Positions 8,595-17,110 are shown, counted from the first letter of the stretch. The stretch: 38,811 bases of DNA from Clostridium psychrophilum (GCF_018861705.1 NZ_JAHLEC010000029.1:1-38811); one strand, 5' to 3'. Program-made: numbers and translations. The notes: generated by a model not told the origin, from the letters alone.

Positions 8595-9950
8595 ATGGAT
8601 TATAAACAATGTAGACACTGCAAAGAAACCAAGGAACTAGCACAGTTTAATTTAAATAAATCTTCAAAAGATGGACATCAAAAATACTGTAAAGAGTGTA
8701 ATAAAAATCTTAATAGGGACTATAAGGAAAGAAAGGCTTCTAAAGAAGGCAGAGTTATGCTCCCTTATAAATCCAAGAAATATTCAACTGTAAGCAATGA
8801 GGAATTACTACAAATTATAAAGAATTTCTTTAATGAATTTAAACGCGCACCAACAACTTGTGATTTTGATAATAATGATAAATATCCCCATTTCAGAACA
8901 TATTACAGGCACTTTGTTTATTATAAATCCGATACTAAAGTATCTAGCTGGAATGATATTTTGAACTTGGCAGGTGTATCTCCTCTAGATTATAGAGACT
9001 TCTGGTCTGCCTGGCAGTATCTTGTCGAGATATCAGCATCCATTTTAGAAGGTGACTGTCTCTTTCAATATTGCGGATTTGGTTTAGATTTTAAACCAGA
9101 TATTTATATCCCGCTTAAGCATAAAGTAATTGATGAAGCTACCTCTAATTACGCATGCAAACACAAGGTAAAACAATATAAAAAAGCTACTGCTAAAGGT
9201 GCCTCAGTAGAATATTGGTGCTTAAACAAAAATAACAGGCCCGGATTAAACTTACCGAATCTGAAATATGTTTTTGCTGATGAAATTGTTTTGAAATTAT
9301 CAAAACTAGGTTATCATAAATTATGTTATGATATCAAGAATCTTCATCTAGTATATAAAGAATTTAATGACGCATATAAGAAACATAAAAAAGACTACAT
9401 AATTAAAAAGCTAAAGGAATTTCATCTTAAAAATGGTAGAACTCCTTTTACTAGAGACTTTATAGGAAATCCAGATTATCCATCCTCATCAGCTATAACT
9501 GATTTGTTCGGGACCTTTAATAATGCATTAATTGCATCTGAATTAACTATAAATACTTTTGCTAATTTACCCTTTGATGAAAAAATAGCTAAGGATGATT
9601 TAATGAATCTTATTAACAAACTTGGCCGGTTACCCAAATGGCGGGAGTTACATCCCCCTAATACTACTTTTACTCAAAAAGTTTATCACAAATATTGGGG
9701 TAGCATTGAAAATTGTGTTAACTCCATTGGATTTAATTATATGTTTCTAAAGAATTCATCTATTGACATCAAAGTAAACTTAAGACTTGACTCAATAATA
9801 GAATTTAAAACACTCCACAACCGTATGCCAGCAATTAACGAGTTTGGCGCTAAGAACGCACTCCCCAGCTATCACTGGGTCTGTAATCATTTTGGAAGTT
9901 ATGAAAATTTAATAATACATTTAGATAACCCAATAGATACTACTCTCTAA
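8595..9950 (+). CDS. Zinc-finger protein with possible PD-(D/E)XK core and four homing-endonuclease-associated-type repeats
   Basis: 451 aa. The N-terminus has a four-cysteine zinc finger, C6-x2-C9 and C32-x2-C35, like those in phage HNH and homing-type nucleases. Four repeats of about 50 residues share a helical unit, then a short P-x-x-x-x-F/E segment and a closing F/W-G-S/T-helix: about 68-126, 267-320, 331-380 and 396-444 (for example NGRTPFTRDF, LGRLPKWREL, HNRMPAINEF). They resemble homing-endonuclease-associated HTH repeats. Between repeats 1 and 2 lies a region with KPDIYIP (D169), VIDEAT (D180-E181) and VEYWCL, which looks like a restriction-type alpha/beta core but without a clean D/E-x-K. 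It likely binds DNA and may cut it. It is co-directional with the type IIG gene but separated by a terminator. The exact family is not recognised. Confidence 0.6.
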   Translation: MDYKQCRHCKETKELAQFNLNKSSKDGHQKYCKECNKNLNRDYKERKASKEGRVMLPYKSKKYSTVSNEELLQIIKNFFNEFKRAPTTCDFDNNDKYPHFRTYYRHFVYYKSDTKVSSWNDILNLAGVSPLDYRDFWSAWQYLVEISASILEGDCLFQYCGFGLDFKPDIYIPLKHKVIDEATSNYACKHKVKQYKKATAKGASVEYWCLNKNNRPGLNLPNLKYVFADEIVLKLSKLGYHKLCYDIKNLHLVYKEFNDAYKKHKKDYIIKKLKEFHLKNGRTPFTRDFIGNPDYPSSSAITDLFGTFNNALIASELTINTFANLPFDEKIAKDDLMNLINKLGRLPKWRELHPPNTTFTQKVYHKYWGSIENCVNSIGFNYMFLKNSSIDIKVNLRLDSIIEFKTLHNRMPAINEFGAKNALPSYHWVCNHFGSYENLIIHLDNPIDTTL

Positions 9951-9961
9951 TATTTAAAAGC

Positions 9962-9988
9962 ATTTTATCCACAAAGTTATGATAAAAT
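9962..9988. terminator. Weak hairpin between convergent genes
   Basis: ATTTTATC and GATAAAAT form an 8-bp stem around an 11-base loop just after the zinc-finger/repeat gene stop and before the convergent XRE gene. There is no clear T tract, so terminator function is tentative. Confidence 0.3.
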
Positions 9989-10031
9989 AATATACTTGTC
10001 CACAAATTGAATGTGTACTATTTTATCCTAC

Positions 10032-10457
10032 TTACTCTATTTCTTTTTTAACTAAACCACAAATAATATCAATACCATTTGATATTATTTGTTTTTGCTG
10101 AGCATTTATTTCTATATTATTAAGAAGTATTTTTCCGTCTTCTGCTAAATTATTTATTAGAATTGCTATTTTTTCTAGTTCAATAAATTCAGAGTCATTA
10201 TTCATATTGTGTTTTTGACCTAATTCCTTAATAACATGGATATCATTACACAACAAATAATCTAATGAAACATTAAAATATTCTACAAAATTCCTAATAG
10301 CATTCATCTCAGGTTGTCTTTTATTATTTTCGTATTGGCTAATAGTTGTTTTTGTAAATGCATATCCATATATGCCATTAAACTCATTTGCTAATTGTTC
10401 CTGTGTCATTTTTTTAGACAACCTTACGCTCTTAAATCTCTCTCCAAAAGTATTCAA
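10032..10457 (-). CDS. XRE-family helix-turn-helix regulator
   Basis: 141-aa protein. The N-terminal third is a Cro/CI-type HTH (MTQEQLANEF, then TKTTISQYENNKRQP) followed by the common NVSLDYLLCND segment. The rest is helical with no known domain. The frame is open from an ATG at 10502, but a strong GGAGGAG ends 6 bases before a TTG at 10457, after which the protein reads MNTFGERFKSVR, typical for this family; the TTG is therefore preferred. It is divergent from the NUDIX gene, so it may control itself and that gene through the symmetric site at 10533-10553. Ligand unknown. Confidence 0.82.
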   Translation of the reverse strand: MNTFGERFKSVRLSKKMTQEQLANEFNGIYGYAFTKTTISQYENNKRQPEMNAIRNFVEYFNVSLDYLLCNDIHVIKELGQKHNMNNDSEFIELEKIAILINNLAEDGKILLNNIEINAQQKQIISNGIDIICGLVKKEIE

Positions 10458-10532
10458 AATAAACTCCTCCATAATCATAACTTTATTTATAATTATGGCC
10501 AAACATTCACTTGTCTACTCAATGATTATTGT

Positions 10533-10553
10533 ATTTAATACGTATAATTAAAT
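10533..10553. promoter_or_regulatory. Symmetric site between divergent XRE and NUDIX genes
   Basis: The sequence around ATACGTAT is flanked by ATTTA and TTAAAT, giving a 21-base near-palindrome in the 156-base divergent gap. It is a plausible operator for the adjacent XRE regulator and sits about 60-80 bases upstream of the NUDIX start. Inference from position and symmetry. Confidence 0.35.
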
Positions 10554-10613
10554 CTACCCTCTCACTTTTACACTAACCCATTTTATGCTAAACTTATAAC
10601 AGAGGTGTTTTGT

Positions 10614-11012
10614 ATGAAGAAACTAATAAAGGTTGTAGCAGCTATTATTGAAAATGGAAATAATGAAATCTTATGTGCCCTTAGATCACCAATAATGTCC
10701 CTACCAAATATGTGGGAATTTCCTGGCGGTAAAGTAGAAAGTGGTGAAACTTTAAAAGAAGCTATTGAACGAGAAATAAAAGAAGAGCTCCATTGCGATG
10801 TTGAATTTATTGATATATTTAATGATAATACTTTTGAATATGACAAATTTATAGTAAATTTAATTACTATTAAGTGCCACTTAACATCCGGTACTCCTAC
10901 TGCAAATGAGCATTCAAAATTGATATGGTTACATAGAGAAAATTTGCTTTCTCTAAAATGGGCTCCTGCCGATATTAAGGCTGTAGATCAGATTGCAACA
11001 GAAAAGGTATAG
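10614..11012 (+). CDS. NUDIX hydrolase, MutT-like (8-oxo-dGTP diphosphatase type)
   Basis: 132-aa protein with a complete NUDIX box, GGKVESGETLKEAIEREIKE followed by EL, matching G-x5-E-x7-R-E-U-x-E-E. It begins with the usual MutT start (KKLIKVVAAIIE) and has WEFPGGK. Known family members hydrolyse nucleoside diphosphate derivatives, often oxidised dGTP. ATG at 10614 is chosen because AGAGGTG lies 6 bases upstream; the frame also opens nine bases earlier at a TTG. MutT-like genes are often found next to DUF3427 helicases, and here the decayed 3' end of such a helicase lies directly downstream in convergent orientation, so its role may be tied to that module. Confidence 0.85.
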   Translation: MKKLIKVVAAIIENGNNEILCALRSPIMSLPNMWEFPGGKVESGETLKEAIEREIKEELHCDVEFIDIFNDNTFEYDKFIVNLITIKCHLTSGTPTANEHSKLIWLHRENLLSLKWAPADIKAVDQIATEKV

Positions 11013-11037
11013 CAAATTTTATTTTGCCATACCTTTT
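11002..11037 (+). terminator. Rho-independent terminator of the NUDIX gene
   Basis: AAAAGGTATAGCAAA pairs with TTTGCCATACCTTTT (15-bp stem, one mismatch) and is followed by a T run. The left arm overlaps the last codons and stop of the gene. It is closely related to the palindromes at 8361 and 12746. Confidence 0.8.
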
Positions 11038-11095
11038 TTATGAATTTTGTATGTTTTTCTCATTCATAATCTGTTACATTACCTTTACCTATGAA
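11028..11095 (-). pseudogene. Decayed 3' end of a DUF3427 helicase gene
   Basis: Read on the minus strand from 11095, one frame gives FIGKGNVTDYE, a TGA, then EKHTKFIKKV. The intact PLD-helicase ends with IYIGKGDVVEYEGEKP and KYIEFIKKV, so both blocks match it in order, with about 20 codons between them missing. The nucleotides after FIKKV also match, including the terminal palindrome (AATTCATAAAAAAGGTAT in both). This is a remnant of a second helicase gene that once converged on the NUDIX gene. Short but supported at protein and DNA level. Confidence 0.6.
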
Positions 11096-11132
11096 TCAGC
11101 CATAACTTTTAAGTTATTATTTGTTAATTATC

Positions 11133-11639
11133 TTAAAGTAACTTGTTAAATGCTTCGCCTTGCTTATTCGCTTTTATAAGTCCAGTTATCATATCATATA
11201 CTTCATCTTTCTTCTTTTTAATCTGCCTTTTATCTCCTGACAAAATAAAATATATAATATTTAAATCTATGAGTGTAGTTGATTTTAAAATTTGTTCTTT
11301 ATTTCTACTTTCAATAAATGAAGTGACCTTAAAAGCATCAGGAAAATCAATATAGTTTAGCTTTATCCCTCTAATGCTTTGAAAATCTTTATTTGTCCAT
11401 AACTTTATTATTTCCTCAAAAGGTACTTTCTCACTTTTCTTTTTAACATTTGTATAAAATATTTCATCACCTGCATTTTGTAATTTATCAATCACTGCGT
11501 CACTATGAGGTTTCAAAAGTTTTATCATTTGCTCTATTTCCTTTGATTGCTGTTTTAGCTTTTCACAATCAATGATACCTATAATTTCTTTGTATTTTAT
11601 AAGAGAGTTTATAATGTCCCTAAAATAGATTTTTCCCAT
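11133..11639 (-). CDS. Unrecognised 168-aa protein downstream of parA
   Basis: The ATG is preceded by AAGGAG at good spacing and starts 35 bases after the parA-like stop, so it is probably co-transcribed and a partner of that ATPase. The protein is rich in Lys, Ile and Glu and mostly helical by appearance: an N-terminal helical stretch (EKLKQQSKEIEQMIKLL, possibly a coiled coil), a middle part (VPFEEIIKLWTNKDF) and a basic segment GDKRQIKKKKDEVYD near residue 140. No signal peptide, membrane segment or known catalytic motif is seen. In place of a classical ParB, a small helical protein next to ParA could be an adaptor; this is inference from position only. Confidence 0.6.
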   Translation of the reverse strand: MGKIYFRDIINSLIKYKEIIGIIDCEKLKQQSKEIEQMIKLLKPHSDAVIDKLQNAGDEIFYTNVKKKSEKVPFEEIIKLWTNKDFQSIRGIKLNYIDFPDAFKVTSFIESRNKEQILKSTTLIDLNIIYFILSGDKRQIKKKKDEVYDMITGLIKANKQGEAFNKLL

Positions 11640-11674
11640 GGCATTGCTCCTTGAACTTTTTATTGAACTAAGTT

Positions 11675-12565
11675 TTAATCAATACATTCCATTATTTCTT
11701 TAGTTAAATCTTTATACTCTTCTCTTATCTTACCATTTGCAGTATCTCTAGCAATGTCTTCATAATTATTTATAATAGTAGAAAATATATACTTGTCTTT
11801 TCCCTTTATAGATAACTGTGATTCCACATTTGCATCTTTTATATAAGTATTAATCTTTATTAAAACATCATCATTTTTAACTGACCCTTTTTTCAAAGTT
11901 TCAAATATTCCTAATAACTTTGGTTTCTCACCAAATAATAATCTAGCAATATCAGAATTATTATGGTCCACGCAATACTTCTTATATATTCTTTCTATAG
12001 TAGTAATATAATGTGCAACTCCTCTAGCACTCATAGTTTGTAATATAGTCGGTATAAGATAATAGTCAGATATTAAAAATGCACCTTGTGTTATAACGTT
12101 ATTACTAGGTGGACAATCAAATAATATATAATCATACTCATACTCTAACCTATGCTTTTGCATAAATTGCTGCAACACAATTAAATCCTCCAAATCATTT
12201 TTCAAATTCATTGCAAGTTCATCTAATCCACCAGATTTATAAAAAATATTAGACGGAATATAATCTAATCCAATAACATTAGTTTTAACTAAAACCTTTT
12301 TATCAAATTGGCATTCTATGTTAGGGTATGATTTAAGTTGTATCCACATATCATATACGTAATTTAGACTTTCATTTGATTTAAGTTGATCTAATTCTGA
12401 AAGATTACCAATGCATATTTCACTTAGAGAACACTGCGGATCTAAGTCAATAAGCAATACTTTTTTCCCATTTAGCACAAGATGCCTACCTATCTGATAT
12501 ACGCTAGTGGTTTTACCTACTCCACCTTTATAATTACCTACAAAAATCTTCTTTGCTTTTTTCAT
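11675..12565 (-). CDS. ParA/MinD-family ATPase
   Basis: 296 aa. Deviant Walker A GNYKGGVGKTTS at residues about 9-20, switch region LLIDLDPQCSLSE near 38-50, and Walker B YDYILFDCPPSNN near 145. Known family members are dimerising ATPases that position plasmids, chromosomes or large complexes. Start is ATG with AAGGAAGG upstream. No ParB gene or centromere-like repeat array is seen nearby; the only candidate partner is the 168-aa protein that follows. It lies 205 bases after the PLD-helicase stop, with a strong palindrome at that stop, so it may have its own promoter. It may be a relic of plasmid partition or part of a defence module; the sequence does not decide. Confidence 0.8.
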   Translation of the reverse strand: MKKAKKIFVGNYKGGVGKTTSVYQIGRHLVLNGKKVLLIDLDPQCSLSEICIGNLSELDQLKSNESLNYVYDMWIQLKSYPNIECQFDKKVLVKTNVIGLDYIPSNIFYKSGGLDELAMNLKNDLEDLIVLQQFMQKHRLEYEYDYILFDCPPSNNVITQGAFLISDYYLIPTILQTMSARGVAHYITTIERIYKKYCVDHNNSDIARLLFGEKPKLLGIFETLKKGSVKNDDVLIKINTYIKDANVESQLSIKGKDKYIFSTIINNYEDIARDTANGKIREEYKDLTKEIMECID

Positions 12566-12745
12566 TTATTGCCTTCCTTAAAATTTATTCTTAATAAAAG
12601 TATATATGTTGAAAGACTATATTATTCCAATTAATGGTTCTATTTTATATATCCATATTACTTAGTAACTCTTTAGCTTTCTAATTCTTATTTAGATAAT
12701 AATATACACTTACCCATCTTTTCGTGTTTAGATTGCCAATATCAG

Positions 12746-12781
12746 AAAAGGTATAGCAAAATTAATTTTGCTATACCTTTT
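12746..12781. terminator. 36-bp perfect palindrome at the helicase 3' end
   Basis: Two 18-base arms (AAAAGGTATAGCAAAATT and its complement) with no spacer. The right arm contains the helicase stop codon. The run of T on the minus strand makes it a strong terminator for the helicase. The preceding TATCAGAAAA also occurs before the palindrome at 8361, so similarity extends outside the stem. Confidence 0.75.
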
Positions 12782-15671
12782 TTATGAATTCTATATATTT
12801 GTCTGTTGGCATTTCATTCTTTAACTTTATCTTAACTGTTATAGGCTTTTCTCCTTCATACTCTACCACGTCACCCTTCCCTATATAAATAAAAGGCTCT
12901 GAGGCTCCATCAATTTGCTTATATTTTCTCACAAAAATATGTAGGTTAATTCCTCGTTCTTTATTTAAAATAATATTTTTACCTCTTTCTGAACTTTGGG
13001 ATGTACTATTTGGACTTTGCCATTGAAAGTATTTGCTATCTATAAACTTATCTTTATAATTTATACTTTCCTTAATGTCTTCTTCCTTATGTAAATCGAC
13101 AAAAATAAAATATTCATTCCCATTTACAATAAGTCCAAGTCCTCTAAATGAACTATGAATTTTAGTATAATTAGAAAGTTGCGCTGCATCTATCATTCGA
13201 TACTGTTCGTATAACTTAAAGAATGGCACTCCGTAATACTTACTTTCAAACTCTTTTTCATATCTTATAAGAGCATAATTTATAACATCTTCGATATATA
13301 TTCTATATTTTTCATTGTGTACTACAGTCTTAAAATCCCATGTACTACTTAAAACATCGCCATTAAGTCCAAAACATTTAATATTATTTTTAACTTGAGC
13401 TGAATCATAATAGTTTTGATTTAAGCATTGGAACGCATGCTTAATACTGTCATCATCTACACCATCAATATACTTTAATATCTCATTTTTAGCTTGCATT
13501 AAAGTTATTTTTTCATTGCTTAACAAATATTTAATTATACTATATTCATAAACTCGTTTTATAGGCAACCTTGCTGATAATTCTTTAAGTATTTTAAGAA
13601 AGACTTCCTCTTCCAATAACTTTTTTAAAACATCATCATTCTCCATCTTAGCTACAAACCCAATATAAGTTTTTTCCTTATTTAAAAATGTTAAAGGATC
13701 AGGTGCTCCATCATACTTTATATAATCCATAAGTAAATATGGAGTTTTTCCACTGTTCATCATCTTAAACTCTAAATATTCTTCCTTTAAATATCTCATG
13801 GAATTGAAATTTTCTTCAGTTAACTGTTCTAATATTCTCTCCTGAGCAATTCTATCCATCTGTATATTTGTGCATCCAGGTATATTACCAAACTGCGTTG
13901 CTACGGCTACCTTCAAACTATCTTTGTCATAATATCTTGCACCATTTAATGCTATGGCAATTAGAAATACTTTTTTATGATTACCAATAAAATCTAATAC
14001 AGTTAAGAAAGATTTTTCTTTATGAGTTCTAAGTCCACGACCAAGCTGTTGTATGAAAATTATAGGCGAATTAGTTGGTCTAAGCATTAACACTAAATTA
14101 ATAGATGGAATATCCACGCCTTCATTAAATATATCTACAGTGAATATAACTTCTAAGTCTTCCTCATCTGCTTCTAATTTTTTTATGTAATATTGTCTTT
14201 CATCTGCAGAATTTTCTCCAGTTAAACATACGCTTTTAATTCCTCTTTTATTAAATTCAGCTGCCATATATTGTGCATGATCAATACTTGCACAAAAGCC
14301 TACACCTTTACATTTCTCACCATCATAGCCGTAAAATTTCATCTTATCAATTATGAAATTAACCCTCTCATTAACTTTTAATCTTTTAGTTATTTCATCT
14401 ATGTCCTGCGGATTTACTCCACTAAGGTCAATACCCTCTATATCAGATATACCAAAATAATGAAATGGGACAACGAGTTCTAGCTTTAAAGCTTCCCTAA
14501 GCCTTAATTCTAAAGCCACATTATTATCAAAGATATCGAATATATTCCCGTTATCACATCTTTCTGGTATTGCAGTCATGCCAAGTAAAAATTTAGGTTT
14601 GAAATACTCCATGACCCTTTCATAAGACAGACTAGAAGCGTGGTGGGCCTCATCAATAACCATATATTCAAACTCATCATTCTTAAACTTTTCTAGATTA
14701 TTGTTCATTGATTGTATAGTTGAAAATAAATAATCCGCACCTAAATCCTTGCTTGTGCCTGTTAAAAGTCCTGTTGTTATATCTTTGTTTTTAACTAACT
14801 CCTTAAATGTTTTTTCTGCGTCTCTTAATATCTCTTCCCTATGAGCCAAGAAAAGTAACTTTTTAGGTTTATAGCTAATAGCATCAAATGCTGACATATA
14901 CGTTTTTCCTGTACCCGTAGCTGCAATAACCAAAGCTTTATCTTCACCGGCAGCTCTTAATCTATATAAATTATCCATAGCTTTCTGTTGCATATAGTTA
15001 GGCTTAATTAATTGATAGTCACTAAACTCTAAGTTGTTATTTTGTTGACTTTTTTTAAGTTCATTTAGAAAATTACTGTAACTATTAATAAACTCATCAT
15101 CAACAATAGAAGTTGCTTCCCATAAACCTAAATACTCCTCCAAAACCTCACGAGTAAAACTATCATCTTTTTTAGAAATAACTCTAACATTCCATTCTAC
15201 ATTACGCTTTAAAGCTCTTTGAGTTATATTAGAAGATCCTATAATTATTTTATATTCATCTTTGTTTTCAAAAATATAAGCTTTAGTATGAAAACCCATC
15301 TCGTTCGTGGCCACAAAAACCTTTAAATCAATATTATTAAACTTTTTTATCCTCTCAAGTGCCTTTGGTTCAGTAAAATTAAGATATGTAGATGTTAATA
15401 TTTTACCCTTAACACCTTTTTCTTCAAGCTCTTTAAAACTATCTAATAAAAGTTGAAGTCCACTAAAATTAATAAATGCTACACTAAAATAAAATTTAGC
15501 ACACTCACTTAAGCATCTCTTAAGTTCATCTAATAAATTTCCTTTTTCTGAATTCACTATCAACTTATTATTTACTAGAAATTCAGTGTTTTCTATTTCT
15601 TTATGTTTAACATCTACAAAACTAATCTGCTGTTCTTCTTTAATATCTATTTTGTTAAATATTGAATTCAT
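12771..15671 (-). CDS. PLD-nuclease / superfamily 2 helicase / DUF3427 protein
   Basis: 966 aa. Domains in order: an N-terminal phospholipase-D-type nuclease with H128-x-K130 and GSSNIT about 18 residues later; a superfamily 2 helicase with Walker A ATGTGKT (K256), VIDEAHHAS (D340-E-A-H) and GMTAIPER; a helicase C domain with VDIFNEGVDIPS and QQLGRGLR; then a DUF3427 C-terminal region ending near IYIGKGDVVEYEGEKP. This architecture is common in defence islands and often sits near MutT genes. Start: the frame opens at ATG 15683, but GGGGGAT is best placed for the ATG at 15671. The gene is intact and follows the DUF5655 gene by 110 bases. It likely translocates on DNA and cuts it. A truncated paralogue lies at 18503-20485 and a remnant at 11028-11095. 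Confidence 0.85.
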   Translation of the reverse strand: MNSIFNKIDIKEEQQISFVDVKHKEIENTEFLVNNKLIVNSEKGNLLDELKRCLSECAKFYFSVAFINFSGLQLLLDSFKELEEKGVKGKILTSTYLNFTEPKALERIKKFNNIDLKVFVATNEMGFHTKAYIFENKDEYKIIIGSSNITQRALKRNVEWNVRVISKKDDSFTREVLEEYLGLWEATSIVDDEFINSYSNFLNELKKSQQNNNLEFSDYQLIKPNYMQQKAMDNLYRLRAAGEDKALVIAATGTGKTYMSAFDAISYKPKKLLFLAHREEILRDAEKTFKELVKNKDITTGLLTGTSKDLGADYLFSTIQSMNNNLEKFKNDEFEYMVIDEAHHASSLSYERVMEYFKPKFLLGMTAIPERCDNGNIFDIFDNNVALELRLREALKLELVVPFHYFGISDIEGIDLSGVNPQDIDEITKRLKVNERVNFIIDKMKFYGYDGEKCKGVGFCASIDHAQYMAAEFNKRGIKSVCLTGENSADERQYYIKKLEADEEDLEVIFTVDIFNEGVDIPSINLVLMLRPTNSPIIFIQQLGRGLRTHKEKSFLTVLDFIGNHKKVFLIAIALNGARYYDKDSLKVAVATQFGNIPGCTNIQMDRIAQERILEQLTEENFNSMRYLKEEYLEFKMMNSGKTPYLLMDYIKYDGAPDPLTFLNKEKTYIGFVAKMENDDVLKKLLEEEVFLKILKELSARLPIKRVYEYSIIKYLLSNEKITLMQAKNEILKYIDGVDDDSIKHAFQCLNQNYYDSAQVKNNIKCFGLNGDVLSSTWDFKTVVHNEKYRIYIEDVINYALIRYEKEFESKYYGVPFFKLYEQYRMIDAAQLSNYTKIHSSFRGLGLIVNGNEYFIFVDLHKEEDIKESINYKDKFIDSKYFQWQSPNSTSQSSERGKNIILNKERGINLHIFVRKYKQIDGASEPFIYIGKGDVVEYEGEKPITVKIKLKNEMPTDKYIEFIKKV

Positions 15672-15781
15672 TTTATCCCCCATAATTTAATATATAACTA
15701 TTTATATTTAGTAAAATTTTAATGTATATATATGAAATTACCTTAATTCATACATATACTCTTAACTTCAGTCTGACCTTA

Positions 15782-16699
15782 TCAATTCTTCGATTTATAT
15801 AACTGCTTAATCAAACTAAATATATACTCGATGTCCTCGTCATTACTTATTTGTATCTGATAATCGCCATTTCCCCAATGTCCAGTATTTGAAACATCTC
15901 TTGCAATATTTCTAGGATCATCTAACGTACCTGCTTTTGTATTCAACCAAATTTTCAAAGCTTTTTTTTGTAAATGTATATCTAGCATTACTTTCTTATT
16001 ATATATAAAACCTAATTCTAATTTTTTAGCTTTTATATCAATAGTGGCATCTAATGATAGTATAAAATCTTTTATTTTTCCATATAACTCAACAATTTCC
16101 TCACTAGAGTTATTTAAGTGCTGTTCTTCTGTATATACTTTAACTTCTGTATTTACAATATCAACTTCACTACCGATTGTAGCTATTGTCTTTATAGATT
16201 CACTACCTTTTGATGATTTAATTAGATTAAAGTACATTGTATCATTAGTAAATTTCTTTACTTCCCATAACTCAAAAGGTAAATCTTTAAAATTAATAGC
16301 CTCCTTTTGATAATTATTAAAGGTTGGAGATACAAATATAACCCTTGATTGTGACCAATCCACATCATCTCTCTTTAATGTGCTATTACAGTTTTCATTA
16401 TACTCAAGTATAAAATCAGCCTTATTATTAAGCATTAAAGAAAGATACGAATAGCCTTGATCTATAACACTAAAGTTACTAGTATTCTTATACTCAATGA
16501 TTACAAATGACTTACTGCTTTCATTAAATGCTAAAGTATCAAGCCTAAAGTTATTAAGAGAAAATTCCCTCTTAACAAACTTTAACCCAAATATATTTTC
16601 TAAATTATTTTCACATAACTTATGAAGTTCCACTTCCTTTGAAAAAGTCTTTTCCTTTATTTCTTCTAAGTTATTTCCATCTATTTTATATAAAAACAT
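15782..16699 (-). CDS. PD-(D/E)XK nuclease-like + DUF5655 protein
   Basis: 305 aa. The N-terminal half has a restriction-type core, RLDTLAF then FVIIEYKN (D ... E-x-K), followed by DQGYSYLSLML, as in the DUF91/COG3586-type proteins. The C-terminal about 110 residues (EEIVELYGKIKDFIL to the end) match the DUF5655 pattern, with HWGNGDYQIQI near the end. The ATG at 16699 is preferred to the upstream one at 16732 because AAAGGAG sits 8 bases before it. It probably binds or cuts nucleic acid; earlier annotation of such proteins as transport proteins is not supported by any membrane segment. It lies upstream of the PLD-helicase on the same strand and may be part of that module. Confidence 0.72.
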   Translation of the reverse strand: MFLYKIDGNNLEEIKEKTFSKEVELHKLCENNLENIFGLKFVKREFSLNNFRLDTLAFNESSKSFVIIEYKNTSNFSVIDQGYSYLSLMLNNKADFILEYNENCNSTLKRDDVDWSQSRVIFVSPTFNNYQKEAINFKDLPFELWEVKKFTNDTMYFNLIKSSKGSESIKTIATIGSEVDIVNTEVKVYTEEQHLNNSSEEIVELYGKIKDFILSLDATIDIKAKKLELGFIYNKKVMLDIHLQKKALKIWLNTKAGTLDDPRNIARDVSNTGHWGNGDYQIQISNDEDIEYIFSLIKQLYKSKN

Positions 16700-16728
16700 A
16701 ACCACTACTCCTTTACTTATAAAACTCT

Positions 16729-16833
16729 TCACTTTCCAATTAAAAGTTGATGCGTTAACCTTTTATAAATTTCTTTAAGATTTTCAAATATATTATATTC
16801 ATGAATTTTAACCTGGTGGCTTATCCACCCCAT
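16729..16833 (-). pseudogene. Short coding-like remnant upstream of the DUF5655 gene
   Basis: A 34-codon frame starting MGWISHQVKIHEYN and ending LTHQLLIGK has protein-like composition (amphipathic helices) but no ribosome binding site. A different frame just upstream on the same strand (ELSLNLEYLYGVDKPPG) overlaps its start, which suggests a frameshifted relic of a longer gene. No family recognised. The remainder of the 16834-17192 gap holds the hairpins described below and no other gene I can support. Confidence 0.25.
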
Positions 16834-16948
16834 ATAAGTATTCGAGATTTAAGGATAATTCCCTTTTTCATATTATCAAAGCTGCAAATATGGATAATTA
16901 TTTAAATTATATTAACAAAAGTTAAATGTTTTGCTAACGCTCTAAAAA

Positions 16949-16973
16949 GGCTCTAACAAGTTTGCTAGAGTCC
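16949..16973 (-). terminator. Hairpin with T run, repeated elsewhere
   Basis: GGCTCTA and TAGAGTCC pair (one bulge); on the minus strand the stem is followed by TTTTT. The sequence AACAAGTTTGCTAGA in the hairpin recurs as AACAATTTTGCTAGA at 25799-25829, including the flanking CCTT(T)CAT, so this is a dispersed hairpin rather than a unique terminator. Confidence 0.5.
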
Positions 16974-17110
16974 TTCATATTAACAAAAAAATTCAACTTA
17001 TGGTGCAATATATTAATCTGCCTATTTTAAATCAATCTGCTTAATCTCCATTTAATGTTAATATTCTTATACCCATTCATTTTAAATAATGAACTAATGA
17101 ACTAATGAAA

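Noticed and set aside
12566-12745. Possible centromere-like repeats upstream of parA
   Set aside because: No repeated motif found in this gap, so no partition site is claimed.
17089-17107. Tandem ATGAACTA
   Set aside because: Only about two and a half copies; no sign of a functional repeat array.
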